DNA of 64,000 nt from Hydrogenophilales bacterium (GCA_016719465.1 JADJYY010000018.1:23950-87949), one strand, 5' to 3'. Shown: positions 26,050 to 34,672, numbered from the stretch's first letter. Numbers and translations are program-made. Notes: generated by a model from the sequence alone, not told the origin.

Positions 26050-26957
26050 GGGGTGATTTCCTCCAGGTGGCGTTCGGGCTGCCAGGCCATGCCGGCCTCG
26101 CCCAGCCAGTAACCGTCGCAGGGCTGGGCGGGCATGAGGGGGGCGAGCTTGGCGGGGGCGTCGGCGGGGGCGAGGGTACCGTCCAGCAGGGCGCGGAACA
26201 GGGTCGCGATCCGCTCCGTGTGTCGGGCTTGAGGCGAGATGCGCAGCAGATCCACCTTCGCGGCCTTCAGTTCATCCAGGCGGTGGGCCAGGCTCATGAC
26301 CCTGGCGGACTGGGTCTGGATGCCGTTGATGCAGAGGAAGTCCTCACCTTCGCGGGAGGCCAGGACCAGGCCGTCGGGATGCTCGATGCAGCGGAACTGG
26401 CAGTCGTCCTTCTGCAGGTTGTAGTGGCGGGCGGTGAAACAGCGCGCCGAGAAGGCCAGGGGCAGGCGTCCGTAGGCGAACAGCTCGGTCTCCATGCCGG
26501 CAGGCACGGGCATGGATGCCAGCATGTCGCGCGGCATCTCCACCGGCGGCACCCAGCGCGTGGCGCCCAGGTCGGCCAGCAGGGCCAGGGTGTCCGGGTT
26601 GTAGGCGTTGAGCGTCGGGCCGGCGACGAAGGGATGCCTGGCTTCCGCCAGCAGGCGCACGGCGCCCCATTCATTGGCTTCCACCAGGAAACGACGGTCG
26701 GCCACCACCTTGCGCAGGGCCTTGAGGTCCGATTCCGATTCGATCAGGGTCTGGCTGGCCAGCACCGCCTGCTTGCCGGCGTCGGCGAACTTCTCCGCCA
26801 GTTCGATCCAGTCCGGCAGGCGCAGCAGATGCCGCCGGGAACACACCGTCTCGCCCAGGTAGACGACGTCCACCGGCCAGGACAGGGCCGACTCGTAGAA
26901 GGCCAGGGTGTCTTCGCGGGACCAGTAGTAGAGGAGGGGGCCGAGGGCGAGTTTCAT
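26046..26957 (-). CDS. ubiV: O2-independent ubiquinone hydroxylase subunit UbiV (U32 family)
   Basis: A 303-residue U32-family protein beginning LALGPLLYYWSREDTLAFYE, with VYLGETVCSRR early and the cysteine-containing ARCFTARHYNLQKDDCQFRC later. That is the four-cysteine iron-sulfur site of UbiV. With UbiU it hydroxylates the ubiquinone ring without oxygen, using prephenate. The ATG at 26957 is preceded by no purine-rich binding site but by seven tandem GGGGCAA heptamers (plus-strand reading), only two bases away. Overlaps ubiT at its end. Confidence 0.92.
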   Translation of the reverse strand: MKLALGPLLYYWSREDTLAFYESALSWPVDVVYLGETVCSRRHLLRLPDWIELAEKFADAGKQAVLASQTLIESESDLKALRKVVADRRFLVEANEWGAVRLLAEARHPFVAGPTLNAYNPDTLALLADLGATRWVPPVEMPRDMLASMPVPAGMETELFAYGRLPLAFSARCFTARHYNLQKDDCQFRCIEHPDGLVLASREGEDFLCINGIQTQSARVMSLAHRLDELKAAKVDLLRISPQARHTERIATLFRALLDGTLAPADAPAKLAPLMPAQPCDGYWLGEAGMAWQPERHLEEITP

Positions 26958-26959
26958 CA

Positions 26960-27008
26960 GGGGCAAGGGGCAAGGGGCAAGGGGCAAGGGGCAAGGGGCA
27001 AGGGGCAA
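26960..27008. repeat. Seven perfect tandem heptamers GGGGCAA before ubiV
   Basis: 49 bp made of seven identical 7-bp units, in the 99-bp ubiU-ubiV gap and ending two bases from the ubiV start codon. A further stretch at 27026-27050 carries the complementary unit (CCTTGCCCCTTG), so array and inverted copy can pair. Such short tandem arrays can change copy number by slippage. Confidence 0.9.
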
Positions 27009-27056
27009 GGGGGGGTCAGGTTTTCCTTGGGCCTTGCCCCTTGCTCCTTGTAACTG

Positions 27057-28061
27057 TCATTTCCAAGGCCGGTAATAGGCGCCCAGTGTATTCATGCTGC
27101 CTTCCGAGACCTTGGCCAGTTCCGCCATCCAGGCGGGCAGGGCCTTGAACTGCTCGGGCGCGCGTTTCACCGAGTCGATGGCGGCGCGCCAGACCCTGGT
27201 GACCTGGGCCACGTAGGCGGGGCTGCGCTGGCGGCCCTCGATCTTGACGGCGGCTATGCCCATGCGCGCCATTTCCGGCAGCATTTCCAGGCTGTTCAGG
27301 CTGGTGGGTTCTTCCAGGGCGTAATAGGTCTCGCCCTGGACCTCGAAGCGGCCCTTGCACAGGGTCGGGTAGCCGGCCTTCTCGTTGTCGGCGTAGCGGT
27401 CGATGAGCACGCCGTTGAGGCGGGTTTCCATGCCCTTGGGGGTCTGCTCCCAGCGCACCGCGTGGCCGGGGGAGCAGGCGCCGAAGGTGTTGGGCGAATC
27501 GCCGCAGGCGTAGGAGGACAGCAGGCAGCGACCCTCCACCATGACGCACAGGCCGCCGAAGGCGAACAGTTCGATCTCCACCTCGGTGTTCTTCACCACG
27601 TTCTCGACCTGGGGCAGGGACAGTACCCTAGGCAACACGGCGCGCCGGATGCCGAAGCGTTCACGGTAGAAATTCACGGCTTCGTAGCTGGTGGCGGAGC
27701 CCTGGACTGAAAGGTGCAGGCGCAGCTCGGGATGGGTCCTGACCGCGTAGCCCATCAGGCCCGGATCGGCCAGGATGATGGCGTTCACCCCCAGGTCGGC
27801 GGCGGTGTCCACCGCCTTGTGCCAGCGCGGCAGGGTGTCGGGCTGGGGATAGGTGTTGAGGGCCATGAGCACCTTGCGGCCCTTGCCCTGGGCGTAGCGG
27901 ATGCCCTCTTTCAGCGACTTCTCGTCGAAGTTCAGGCCGGCGAAATTGCGCGCATTGGTGTTGTCCTTGAGGCCCAGGTAGACCCCGTCGGCGCCGTGGT
28001 CCACGGCGGCCTTGAGGGCCGGCAGGCTGCCGGCGGGGCAGATCAGTTCGAGCAGGGGCAT
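27057..28061 (-). CDS. ubiU: O2-independent ubiquinone hydroxylase subunit UbiU (U32 family)
   Basis: A 334-residue U32 protein: ELICPAGSLPALKAAVDHGADGVYLGL at the N-terminus, then FAFGGLCVMVEGRCLLSSYACGDSPNTFGAC and a later Cys in YPTLCKGRF, giving the Fe-S cysteines of UbiU. The family partner is UbiV, encoded next. The pair plus UbiT lets cells make ubiquinone anaerobically, which suits the nitrate-respiration cluster a few kilobases away. A repeat element separates it from the radical SAM gene upstream. Confidence 0.93.
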   Translation of the reverse strand: MPLLELICPAGSLPALKAAVDHGADGVYLGLKDNTNARNFAGLNFDEKSLKEGIRYAQGKGRKVLMALNTYPQPDTLPRWHKAVDTAADLGVNAIILADPGLMGYAVRTHPELRLHLSVQGSATSYEAVNFYRERFGIRRAVLPRVLSLPQVENVVKNTEVEIELFAFGGLCVMVEGRCLLSSYACGDSPNTFGACSPGHAVRWEQTPKGMETRLNGVLIDRYADNEKAGYPTLCKGRFEVQGETYYALEEPTSLNSLEMLPEMARMGIAAVKIEGRQRSPAYVAQVTRVWRAAIDSVKRAPEQFKALPAWMAELAKVSEGSMNTLGAYYRPWK

Positions 28062-28078
28062 GGTGTCCGGAACAGGTG

Positions 28079-28179
28079 TTCCCCCCTTTTACAAAGGGGG
28101 GTTAGGGGGGATTTACAGGTGGTGGAGAGGTCAGGCCGAGCTAAATCCCCCCCAGCCCCCCTTTGTGAAAGGGGGGAGC
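28079..28179. repeat. Palindromic element copy D
   Basis: A near-perfect copy: CCCCCCTTTTACAAAGGGGGG, then TTAGGGGGGATTT, about 28 nt of unique sequence, and the inverse arm. It lies between the same-strand genes yhcC-like and ubiU, so the two may share a transcript containing this structure. Confidence 0.88.
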
Positions 28180-28203
28180 CGGTCATCGGGAGGATTGGAT
28201 CGG

Positions 28204-29187
28204 TCATGCTTGTATCGGCGTTTCGATGGATGTTGACTCGGTGTTAATAACACCTTCTTGTCCTGAATTATGCCGAAAAAAAGCCTGGCCCTGGCGGCTG
28301 TCGCGCCGCCGCAGTTCGGCGACGATGGCGTTGACCACCGGCCATTTGGTCGAGCACCAGGCGGGCGCCAGCAGCAGGTTGGCGGGGGCGGTGCCGGTGA
28401 CCCGGTGGTAGACGATGTCCCAGGGCGTGCGCTCGATCAGATCGGCGGCGATGGCGACATAGTCCTCCTGGGGCAGGGGACTGTATTCGCCACGCCGCCA
28501 TTCGTTGGCCAGTTGGGTGCCTTTCACGACATGCAGCGGGTGCAGCTTGAGGCCGTCGGTACCGATGTCCAGCACGATGTCCAGGCTTTCCCGGGCGTGC
28601 CAGGCCTCCTCGCCGGGCATGCCGACGATGAGATGGGTGCAGACGGGGATGTTCAGGCGCCGGGCCGCCCGGGTGGTGTGCATGTATTCCTTGAGGCCGT
28701 GGCCCCGGTTGACCCGGTCCAGGCTTGCGTCGAAGGCGGACTGTAGTCCCAGTTCCAGCCACACCTCCATACCCCGGTCGTGGTATTCCGCCAGCAGGTC
28801 CAGCACCGCCGGCGGCACGCAGTCGGGACGGGTGCCCACCGACAGGCCGATCATGCCCTCCACCGCCAGGGCCTGGTCGTAGAGGGCCCGGAGCTGGGCC
28901 ACGTCGGCATAGGTGTTGGTGTAGGCCTGGAAATAGGCCAGGTACTTGCTCGCCCGCGTGCGCCGGCCGATGCCGCGCCGGCCGGAATCAAGCTGCTCGC
29001 CGAGGGGCACGGGGCTGCGTCCGTTGGGGCTGAAGGAGGCGTTGTTGCAGAAGGTGCAACCACCGATGCCCTTGGCCCCGTCCCGGTTGGGGCAGGTGAA
29101 GCCGGCGTCGAGGGCGATCTTGTGCACCCGCTCGCCGTGCTTTTTCAGCAGGTACTGGCCAAAGGTGTGAACGCGCTCGGAAAGCAT
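28204..29187 (-). CDS. Radical SAM protein, YhcC family (TIGR01212 type)
   Basis: A 327-residue protein with the unusual radical SAM cysteine spacing CPNRDGAKGIGGCTFC (Cys-x8-10-Cys-x2-Cys) and SFSPNGRSP, AYFQAYTNTYA, GLSVGTRPDC, LELGLQSA and HLIVGMPGE. These are signature blocks of YhcC/TIGR01212, related to the Elp3 group. The biochemical role of the family is not established to my knowledge; a tRNA or sulfur-related modification has been suspected. Start ATG 29187. Confidence 0.88.
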   Translation of the reverse strand: MLSERVHTFGQYLLKKHGERVHKIALDAGFTCPNRDGAKGIGGCTFCNNASFSPNGRSPVPLGEQLDSGRRGIGRRTRASKYLAYFQAYTNTYADVAQLRALYDQALAVEGMIGLSVGTRPDCVPPAVLDLLAEYHDRGMEVWLELGLQSAFDASLDRVNRGHGLKEYMHTTRAARRLNIPVCTHLIVGMPGEEAWHARESLDIVLDIGTDGLKLHPLHVVKGTQLANEWRRGEYSPLPQEDYVAIAADLIERTPWDIVYHRVTGTAPANLLLAPAWCSTKWPVVNAIVAELRRRDSRQGQAFFRHNSGQEGVINTESTSIETPIQA

Positions 29188-29270
29188 GTCAGTGTGTGCC
29201 GGGCCGTCGCAGGCAAACCGACACCCCCTCGGGGGGCAGCGGGTGGAGCGAGCGTGGGGGCAGTTTCATC

Positions 29271-30428
29271 TCAGTTCTTGTCGCGGTAGAGCCAGATCGC
29301 GAACACGATGCCGAACCAGACCAGGGCGGTCAAGGCCGGCATGCCGGAACACTTGTAGCCCAGCAGGGGCAACACGGCGGCGGCGAGGAACAGCAGGGCG
29401 CGGGGGCCGTTCCAGCGCGTGATCCGGGCCCGATCCTCGGCGTGGCGGGCGGCGTTGCGCCCGGCCTCCACCCAGACCGGCGCCAACTGGCCAGCGGCGC
29501 CCGTCACCAGAGGCATCAGGAACCCGGGCAGGAAGAGGGTCAGGGGCCCCAGGCTGTCCGGCCCGAACAGGGTGCCGTAGAGGGCGAACGCGAAGCCCGG
29601 GAGGGCGGCCGCCAGCACCGGCTCGGCGCCATGCCAGGCGATGAGGCGGGGGCGATGCAGTCGCCACCAGGCGCGGCCCATGTTGAGACACACCCAGGCC
29701 CAGAGCAGGCCGCCCAGCCAGGCCAGCGGGGGCAGGGCCGCCTGCCCGGCGGCCAGCAGCAGGCTGCCCGACAGGGCCCATTTCAGGTCGGTCCGGAGTC
29801 GGCCGGCGACATGGGGGTCGGGCTGGTTGGCGGCGGTGGGCATGAGCACCTGCAAGGTACCCACCGCGGTCAGGCCGACGAAGCCGTAGAGATTGATGTG
29901 GATGTGGAAATCCCGCAGGGCGCCATGCCACTCGGGAAAAATCGGCATCAGGATAGCGGTGGCCAAACCGAGGGCCAGGCAGCCCATGGCGGCCACGTAC
30001 CAGGCCAGGCCGGGATGGGGCTTGCCCAGGGCCTTGCCGGCCATGGTCCGCATCCAGCCAAGCATCAGCAGGGCGCCGGCCAGGGCCAGGCCGGCGCCGG
30101 CCAGGATCCAGATGAAGTCGAGCGCGCCGGCGAAGACCACCAGCGCCATCGCGCCGGCCGCCAGCATCAGGTAGGGCAGCCGCGCCGCCCAGGGGCCGGC
30201 GCCGCGTCCGCGCGTGAGCACCGGCACGAAATGCTGCATGGCGGCGGTGATGAGGCTCATCACCCCCACCGCCAGGACCAGATGCGCCCAGAACGCGGGC
30301 GCCGCGCCGATGGCCCTGGGCAACGCCTGGCCGGCCAGGAAGGCCAGCAGGGTGGCGACGATGAGGGCGATCAGCATGGGGGCTTGTGGAGCCCGCGCGT
30401 CCCGGCGGTCGCCGGGGCGCGCGTTCAT
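29271..30428 (-). CDS. Polytopic membrane protein, heme-copper-oxidase subunit I-like / NnrS-like
   Basis: A 385-residue protein with 11-12 hydrophobic helices and conserved His residues: AMQHFVPVLTRGRG in an early helix and LRDFHIHINLYGFVGLTAVGTLQVLMP in the middle. These resemble small relatives of cytochrome oxidase subunit I and NnrS-type proteins often found beside denitrification genes. Not enough His ligands are visible to claim an oxidase. The DUF2249 gene upstream on the same strand (10-nt gap) suggests an operon. Function unknown. Confidence 0.65.
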   Translation of the reverse strand: MNARPGDRRDARAPQAPMLIALIVATLLAFLAGQALPRAIGAAPAFWAHLVLAVGVMSLITAAMQHFVPVLTRGRGAGPWAARLPYLMLAAGAMALVVFAGALDFIWILAGAGLALAGALLMLGWMRTMAGKALGKPHPGLAWYVAAMGCLALGLATAILMPIFPEWHGALRDFHIHINLYGFVGLTAVGTLQVLMPTAANQPDPHVAGRLRTDLKWALSGSLLLAAGQAALPPLAWLGGLLWAWVCLNMGRAWWRLHRPRLIAWHGAEPVLAAALPGFAFALYGTLFGPDSLGPLTLFLPGFLMPLVTGAAGQLAPVWVEAGRNAARHAEDRARITRWNGPRALLFLAAAVLPLLGYKCSGMPALTALVWFGIVFAIWLYRDKN

Positions 30429-30438
30429 CCGGGAGGCG

Positions 30439-30711
30439 TCAGGCCGCCTTGACCACGAAGTCGATCATCACGCCCTGAGGGCCCTGGTCCAGGTAGTTGA
30501 TTTCCACGCGATTGCCATAACGGGCCTGCATCTGCTGCAGCAGGGGCAGGGGATTATGGTCGTTGACGAAACGCATGCGTTCGCCGGGAACCAGCGAGTC
30601 CAGCGCGCCGAAGATGGCGGCGTGACGGAAGCGCTTGGCGATGCCCCGGGCGTCGAATTCGTAGATGCCGTCGGAGCGGTTGTGGTTGTGGACGGGAATG
30701 TTGATTTCCAT
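30439..30711 (-). CDS. DUF2249 domain protein
   Basis: A 90-residue protein with the DUF2249 pattern: FDARGIAKRFRHAAIFGALDSLVPGERMRFVNDHNPLPLLQQM. Members are small, SirA/TusA-like alpha/beta proteins, common next to nitric oxide and denitrification genes. The role is not known. It directly precedes the heme-copper-like membrane protein. The start ATG 30711 begins MEINIPVHNHN. Confidence 0.82.
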   Translation of the reverse strand: MEINIPVHNHNRSDGIYEFDARGIAKRFRHAAIFGALDSLVPGERMRFVNDHNPLPLLQQMQARYGNRVEINYLDQGPQGVMIDFVVKAA

Positions 30712-30994
30712 GATGAACCTCTGGGATGAATGGGGCGTGAATACTTGATGAAAAAACTCGGAACGGCCTTGACCGATGTCAGACGGTGCCCATCCGGGCA
30801 TCGTGGTAATGCCGGCGGCGTCGCGCGGAGACCGCCTCCGCCGCCGGGATCAGGCAAGGCGGAATGCGTCTGTCACCGGTGGCGATCGGGTGACGGCGGC
30901 CACATGGTTCGCTCCGGGAACCCGGAAATGGATAGGGCCACGAGGCGCGGCCGGCCGCCGCGCGGGGCCGGCCGGGGAAAAAACCCGAAGTGGC

Positions 30995-31402
30995 TCAGTG
31001 TTCGCCCTTGGTCTTGCGGATGCCGGCGATGCGGTTGCCCTGCTTTTGCGGGCCACCCATGGGGAAGAGGTCGTGCAGGTAGTGATTGTTGCCTTTTTCC
31101 GGACCCCACATGGTGCGGAAGTGGCGGATCATGTCGCGAACCTGGGCCTGGACGCTGTGGTCTTCGTAGTATTCGCGGATGAAATTGATCACGTCCCAGT
31201 GCTCGTCGGTCAGGGTGAGCCCTTCCCTTTCCGCCTGGGCGTGGGCGAAGCTCTCGCTCCAGTCATCCATGTCCAGGATATAGCCCTCGGGGTCGGTCAG
31301 CACCTCGCGGCCATCGACCACCAGGGACTTGGTGTAGATGGCGTAGGGGTTGGTGCTTTCCTTGGCCTCTTCGAGGAAATGGCTCTTGGGGGTCTGCAGC
31401 AT
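30995..31402 (-). CDS. DsrC-family protein without any cysteine
   Basis: A 135-residue DsrC-fold protein: VDGREVLTDPEGYILDMDDWSE, LTLTDEHWDVINFIREYYEDH and the terminal arm KQGNRIAGIRKTKGEH. Both functional cysteine positions are replaced (Asn123 and Glu134), and the whole protein contains no cysteine. It cannot carry persulfide or trisulfide. Cys-less DsrC homologues have been proposed to act as regulators (RspA-type). An AGGAGG site precedes ATG 31402. It follows narI on the same strand after a 325-bp gap, so a link with nitrate respiration is possible but unproven. Confidence 0.85.
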   Translation of the reverse strand: MLQTPKSHFLEEAKESTNPYAIYTKSLVVDGREVLTDPEGYILDMDDWSESFAHAQAEREGLTLTDEHWDVINFIREYYEDHSVQAQVRDMIRHFRTMWGPEKGNNHYLHDLFPMGGPQKQGNRIAGIRKTKGEH

Positions 31403-31727
31403 GAAGTCCTCCTGGGGTTCGCTTGTGCCAAAAGTAGAACGGTATGCACAGGAATTGTAGGGATGCTCCGCGCGGAGTTCCCGCCCGATCTTGACGGATA
31501 TCAATTGGATGCGGATCCCTCACCCGGATGCGTGGCGTCGTCGCAAGCGGGCAGCGGGGGAAAATCCAGGGGGCGAGGCGGAGGTTAATAGAGTGTGAAA
31601 GGGGTGTGAAAAGGGTGCGAAAGCCACCGTCGTGGCGAGGCCGCGTGCCACCGGCACGCGGGATACTCGGGTAACAGCCGCCCACGACGGCGCCAGTCTG
31701 GCTTGACCGAGGTCCGGCCCGCTCCCC
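31403..31727. other. 325-bp gap between narI and the Cys-less DsrC gene
   Basis: No gene is supported here. The only structure seen is a short threefold direct repeat of GTGTGAAAGGG-type units at about 31593-31620. No clear terminator or promoter could be assigned by eye. Confidence 0.4.
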
Positions 31728-32417
31728 TTACGCGGTACGCTTGGCGCGCACGATCTGGTAGGCCCGGAACAGGTAGCCGACGGGGGCGCTCCAGATGTGG
31801 ACCAGACGGGTGAAGGGGAAGAACAGGAACACGGACAGGCCGAAGAAGATGTGAATCTTGAAGACCGTGTCCACGCCACGCAGCAGCTCCGGGTTGGGCT
31901 GCAGGATGACGATGCTCTGCACCCATTCCGCCAGGCGGATCATCACCGAGGCGTCGCCGTGCTGGGCATGGCCGACTGACCAGAAGATGGTGGAGAAACC
32001 GACCAGGGCGGTCATCACCAGCCAGCCCAGGATATTGATGTCCATCCAGCGGCTGGCGGCCCGGACCCGGGGGTTGAACAGGCGACGCAGCCAGAGCATG
32101 GTGCCCCCCACGATCACCATCAGGCCGAACACGCCGCCCGCGGCGATGGCGATGCCCTGGTGGGCGATGTCGGAAATGCCCAGGGCCAGGAACACGGCGT
32201 GGGGCGTCAGCAGACCCACCAGGTGGCCGAAGAAGATGCCCAGCATGCCGATGTGGAAGACGTTGCTGGCGAAGCGCATGTTCTGCTTGGACAGCAACTG
32301 GCTGGAATCGCTTTTCCACGTGTATTGCTCATGGTCGAAACGAATCCAGCTGCCCAGGACAAAGGTGGCCAGGGCGATGTAGGGATAAACCCCGAAGACG
32401 AGATGGTGCAGATCCAT
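31728..32417 (-). CDS. narI: Respiratory nitrate reductase gamma subunit (cytochrome b)
   Basis: A 229-residue integral membrane protein with five hydrophobic helices and the heme-ligand histidines: NVFHIGMLGIFFGHLVG near residue 60 and FKIHIFFGLSVFLFFPFTRLVHIWSAP near residue 195. It oxidises quinol at the periplasmic side and passes electrons through two b hemes to NarH. Last gene of narK1K2GHJI. ATG 32417 follows AAGGAG. The family length is about 225 residues, so it is complete. Confidence 0.96.
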   Translation of the reverse strand: MDLHHLVFGVYPYIALATFVLGSWIRFDHEQYTWKSDSSQLLSKQNMRFASNVFHIGMLGIFFGHLVGLLTPHAVFLALGISDIAHQGIAIAAGGVFGLMVIVGGTMLWLRRLFNPRVRAASRWMDINILGWLVMTALVGFSTIFWSVGHAQHGDASVMIRLAEWVQSIVILQPNPELLRGVDTVFKIHIFFGLSVFLFFPFTRLVHIWSAPVGYLFRAYQIVRAKRTA

Positions 32418-32431
32418 GATGTTTACTCCTT

Positions 32432-32986
32432 TCAGGCAGCGGCCTTGACCAGCAGGCTGCGTTGTTCGACTAGGCGGATCAGGGGCGCGTAGATGCTCTT
32501 CGCCTTTTCCAGGTTGCTGGCGAGCTGGTTGAGCACCTTGCTCCACTGGGACAGGAACAGGCGGCCTTCCTCGGCTTCGAGCTGACCGGCGAATTCCAGC
32601 ACCAGGGGCAGGAAGTCGGGCAGTTCGTTGACGTGATCCTCGTCCGCGCTCCGATCATTCGCCGCGCTTTCGCCGACCACCAGTTCCAGACCGTATTCCT
32701 TGTAGAACTCGGTCAGGTCGATGAGGGCGGGGCCCCGGTTCTTGTCATCGCCGAACAGATGGTGGGTGAGATGCAGGGCGTGCTCGGGCGTGAGATCGAA
32801 AGTCTGCACGTAGGCGGCCTGGGCCTCGGTGAGATCCTGCTCCGACATCTCCTTCATGAAGCGGTCCAGGACGATCCATTCCGTGGCCTCGAAACCCTGG
32901 CGCAGGCTGGCGCGCAGCTCGGGCAGGGCCTGCATCAACTCCGTGCTCGGATAATCGAGCAGCTTTGACAGCAGTGGGTAGAACAT
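32432..32986 (-). CDS. narJ: Nitrate reductase molybdenum cofactor assembly chaperone
   Basis: A 184-residue TorD/NarJ-family chaperone with LLSKLLDYPSTELMQALPEL, YVQTFDLTPEHALHLTHHLFGDDKNRGPAL and the acidic NELPDFLPLVLEFA. It binds NarG in the cytoplasm and assists cofactor insertion and membrane attachment. ATG 32986 with AAGGAG upstream is preferred over the TTG two codons earlier. A CCTCCCCC/GGGGGAGG hairpin (33011-33028) lies in the gap to narH. Confidence 0.95.
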   Translation of the reverse strand: MFYPLLSKLLDYPSTELMQALPELRASLRQGFEATEWIVLDRFMKEMSEQDLTEAQAAYVQTFDLTPEHALHLTHHLFGDDKNRGPALIDLTEFYKEYGLELVVGESAANDRSADEDHVNELPDFLPLVLEFAGQLEAEEGRLFLSQWSKVLNQLASNLEKAKSIYAPLIRLVEQRSLLVKAAA

Positions 32987-33034
32987 GGTCAATCTCCTTC
33001 AGATCAGTTCCCTCCCCCGAGGGGGAGGGGCGTG

Positions 33035-34582
33035 TCAGCGTTCGTCGGCCGCCGGGGCGGGATCCCGAGGTTCCACCGTCTCCTTGCGCCGTTCCGGGAA
33101 CAGGGAGTTGGGGGAGATGCCGGGCGAGGAATCGTTGCCGAAGGTGAAGCCGTTCTGGCCCTGGTGGCCATAGAAGTCTTCCAGCGTGATTTCCTGATGG
33201 CCGGTGGGAATGACGAAGCGGTCTTCGTAGTTGGCGATGGCCAGGTAGCGGTACATCTCCAGGGCCATGTCCACGCTCATGCCGATTTCCTCCAGGGCGC
33301 GGGTGTCCGGCGTGCCTTCCACGTGCACCGAGCGCTGGTAGGCGCGCATGGCGATCATGCGCTTCAGGGCGGAGACGATGGGCGCTTCCTTGCCGGCGGT
33401 GAGCAGGTTGGCCAGGTATTTCACCGGCATGCGCAGGTTCTCCACCGGCGGGATGACGCTGCCCGGATCGGAAGACAGCGCGCCCTGGTCGATGTGGGAC
33501 TGGACCGGGGAGAGGGGCGGCACGTACCAGACCATGGGCAGGGTGCGGAACTCCGGGTGCATGGGGAAGGCGATCTTCCAGTCCACCGCCATCTTGTAGA
33601 TGGGGGACTTGCGCGCGGCTTCCATCCAGTCGTCCGGAACACCGTCGATGCGGGCCTGTTCGATGACCTTGGGATCGTTCGGGTCGAGGAAGATGTCGAG
33701 CTGGGCCTGGTAGAGATCCTGCTCGTTGGGGACCGAGGCCAGGGCTTCGATCTTGTCGGCGTCATACAGCATGATGCCGTTGTAGCGGATGCGGCCGACG
33801 CAGGATTCCGAGCACACGGTGGGCATGCCGGATTCCACGCGCGGGTAGCAGCCGATGCACTTCTCGGCCTTGCCGGATTCCCAGTTGTAGAACACCTTCT
33901 TGTAGGGGCATGACGAAATGCACATGCGCCAGCCGCGGCACTTGTCCTGGTCCACCAGCACGATGCCGTCTTCCTCGCGCTTGTACAGCGAGCCGGAGGG
34001 GCAGGAGGCGACGCAGGCCGGGTTGATGCAGTGGTTGCAGATCCGCGGCAGGTACATGTGGAAGGTGTTCTCGAACTGCTTGTAGATCTCCTTCTCCAGG
34101 TTGTGCATGTTGCGGTCCTTGGCCCGCTTCTCGAACTCGCCGGCCAGGTCGTCTTCCCAGTTCGGGCCCCAGGTGATCTTCTCCATCTTCTCGCCGGTGA
34201 TCTGGGACACCGGGCGGGCGGTGGGGGCGGCCTCGGACAGAGGCGCGTTCTGCAGGTGGGCGTAATCGAAGGTGAACGGCTCGTAGTAGTCGTCGATCTC
34301 CGGCATGTCCGGGTTGGCGAAGATGTTCAGCAGGCGGTCCAGCTTGGAGCCGGATTTCAGCTGCAGCTTGCCGTTCTTCAGTTCCCAGCCGCCGCGCCAG
34401 ATCTCCTGGTTCTCCCACTGCTTCGGATAGCCGATGCCGGGCTTGGATTCAACGTTGTTGAACCAGGCGTATTCCACGCCCTTGCGGTTGGTCCACACGT
34501 TCTTGCAGGTGACGGAACAGGTGTGGCAACCGATGCACTTGTCCAGGTTGAAGACGAAGGCGAATTGCGCTCTGACTTTCAT
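33035..34582 (-). CDS. narH: Respiratory nitrate reductase beta subunit (Fe-S)
   Basis: A 515-residue iron-sulfur protein with four cysteine clusters: CIGCHTCSVTCKNVW near the N-terminus, CNHCINPACVASCPSGSLYKREEDG, CRGWRMCISSCPYKK and CIGCYPR (region about 185-260). The Trp in CRGWRMC marks the [3Fe-4S] site typical of NarH. It conducts electrons from NarI to NarG at the cytoplasmic face of the membrane. Full family length. The narG gene lies 209 nt upstream, with a palindromic repeat between them. Confidence 0.97.
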   Translation of the reverse strand: MKVRAQFAFVFNLDKCIGCHTCSVTCKNVWTNRKGVEYAWFNNVESKPGIGYPKQWENQEIWRGGWELKNGKLQLKSGSKLDRLLNIFANPDMPEIDDYYEPFTFDYAHLQNAPLSEAAPTARPVSQITGEKMEKITWGPNWEDDLAGEFEKRAKDRNMHNLEKEIYKQFENTFHMYLPRICNHCINPACVASCPSGSLYKREEDGIVLVDQDKCRGWRMCISSCPYKKVFYNWESGKAEKCIGCYPRVESGMPTVCSESCVGRIRYNGIMLYDADKIEALASVPNEQDLYQAQLDIFLDPNDPKVIEQARIDGVPDDWMEAARKSPIYKMAVDWKIAFPMHPEFRTLPMVWYVPPLSPVQSHIDQGALSSDPGSVIPPVENLRMPVKYLANLLTAGKEAPIVSALKRMIAMRAYQRSVHVEGTPDTRALEEIGMSVDMALEMYRYLAIANYEDRFVIPTGHQEITLEDFYGHQGQNGFTFGNDSSPGISPNSLFPERRKETVEPRDPAPAADER

Positions 34583-34596
34583 TTCGTTCTCCTTGC

Positions 34597-34672
34597 GTAG
34601 GGTGGGTTAGGCGTGAAGCGCCTCAACCCGCCGCCGAAAACCGGTGGGTTACGCTGCGCTAACCCACCCTAC
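34597..34672. repeat. GTAGGGTGGG palindrome between narG and narH
   Basis: A 14-bp perfect inverted repeat GTAGGGTGGGTTAG ... CTAACCCACCCTAC enclosing about 48 nt with further internal symmetry. A second member of the family lies on the other side of narG (38565-38642). Similar GTAGGGTGGG elements are common in betaproteobacterial intergenic regions. A separate 10-bp hairpin CTCCTTCCCC/GGGGAAGGAG lies at 34763-34785 just after narG. Confidence 0.85.

Noticed and set aside
26960..27008. CRISPR array
   Set aside because: Heptamer units without spacers; a simple tandem repeat.
30721..30780. Possible FNR box before the DUF2249 gene (TTGAT half-site)
   Set aside because: Only one half matches TTGAT-N4-ATCAA; the other half is poor.
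30949..30973. GGCCGGCC inverted repeat after the Cys-less DsrC gene as terminator
   Set aside because: The T-run is on the wrong side of the stem for the minus-strand transcript.
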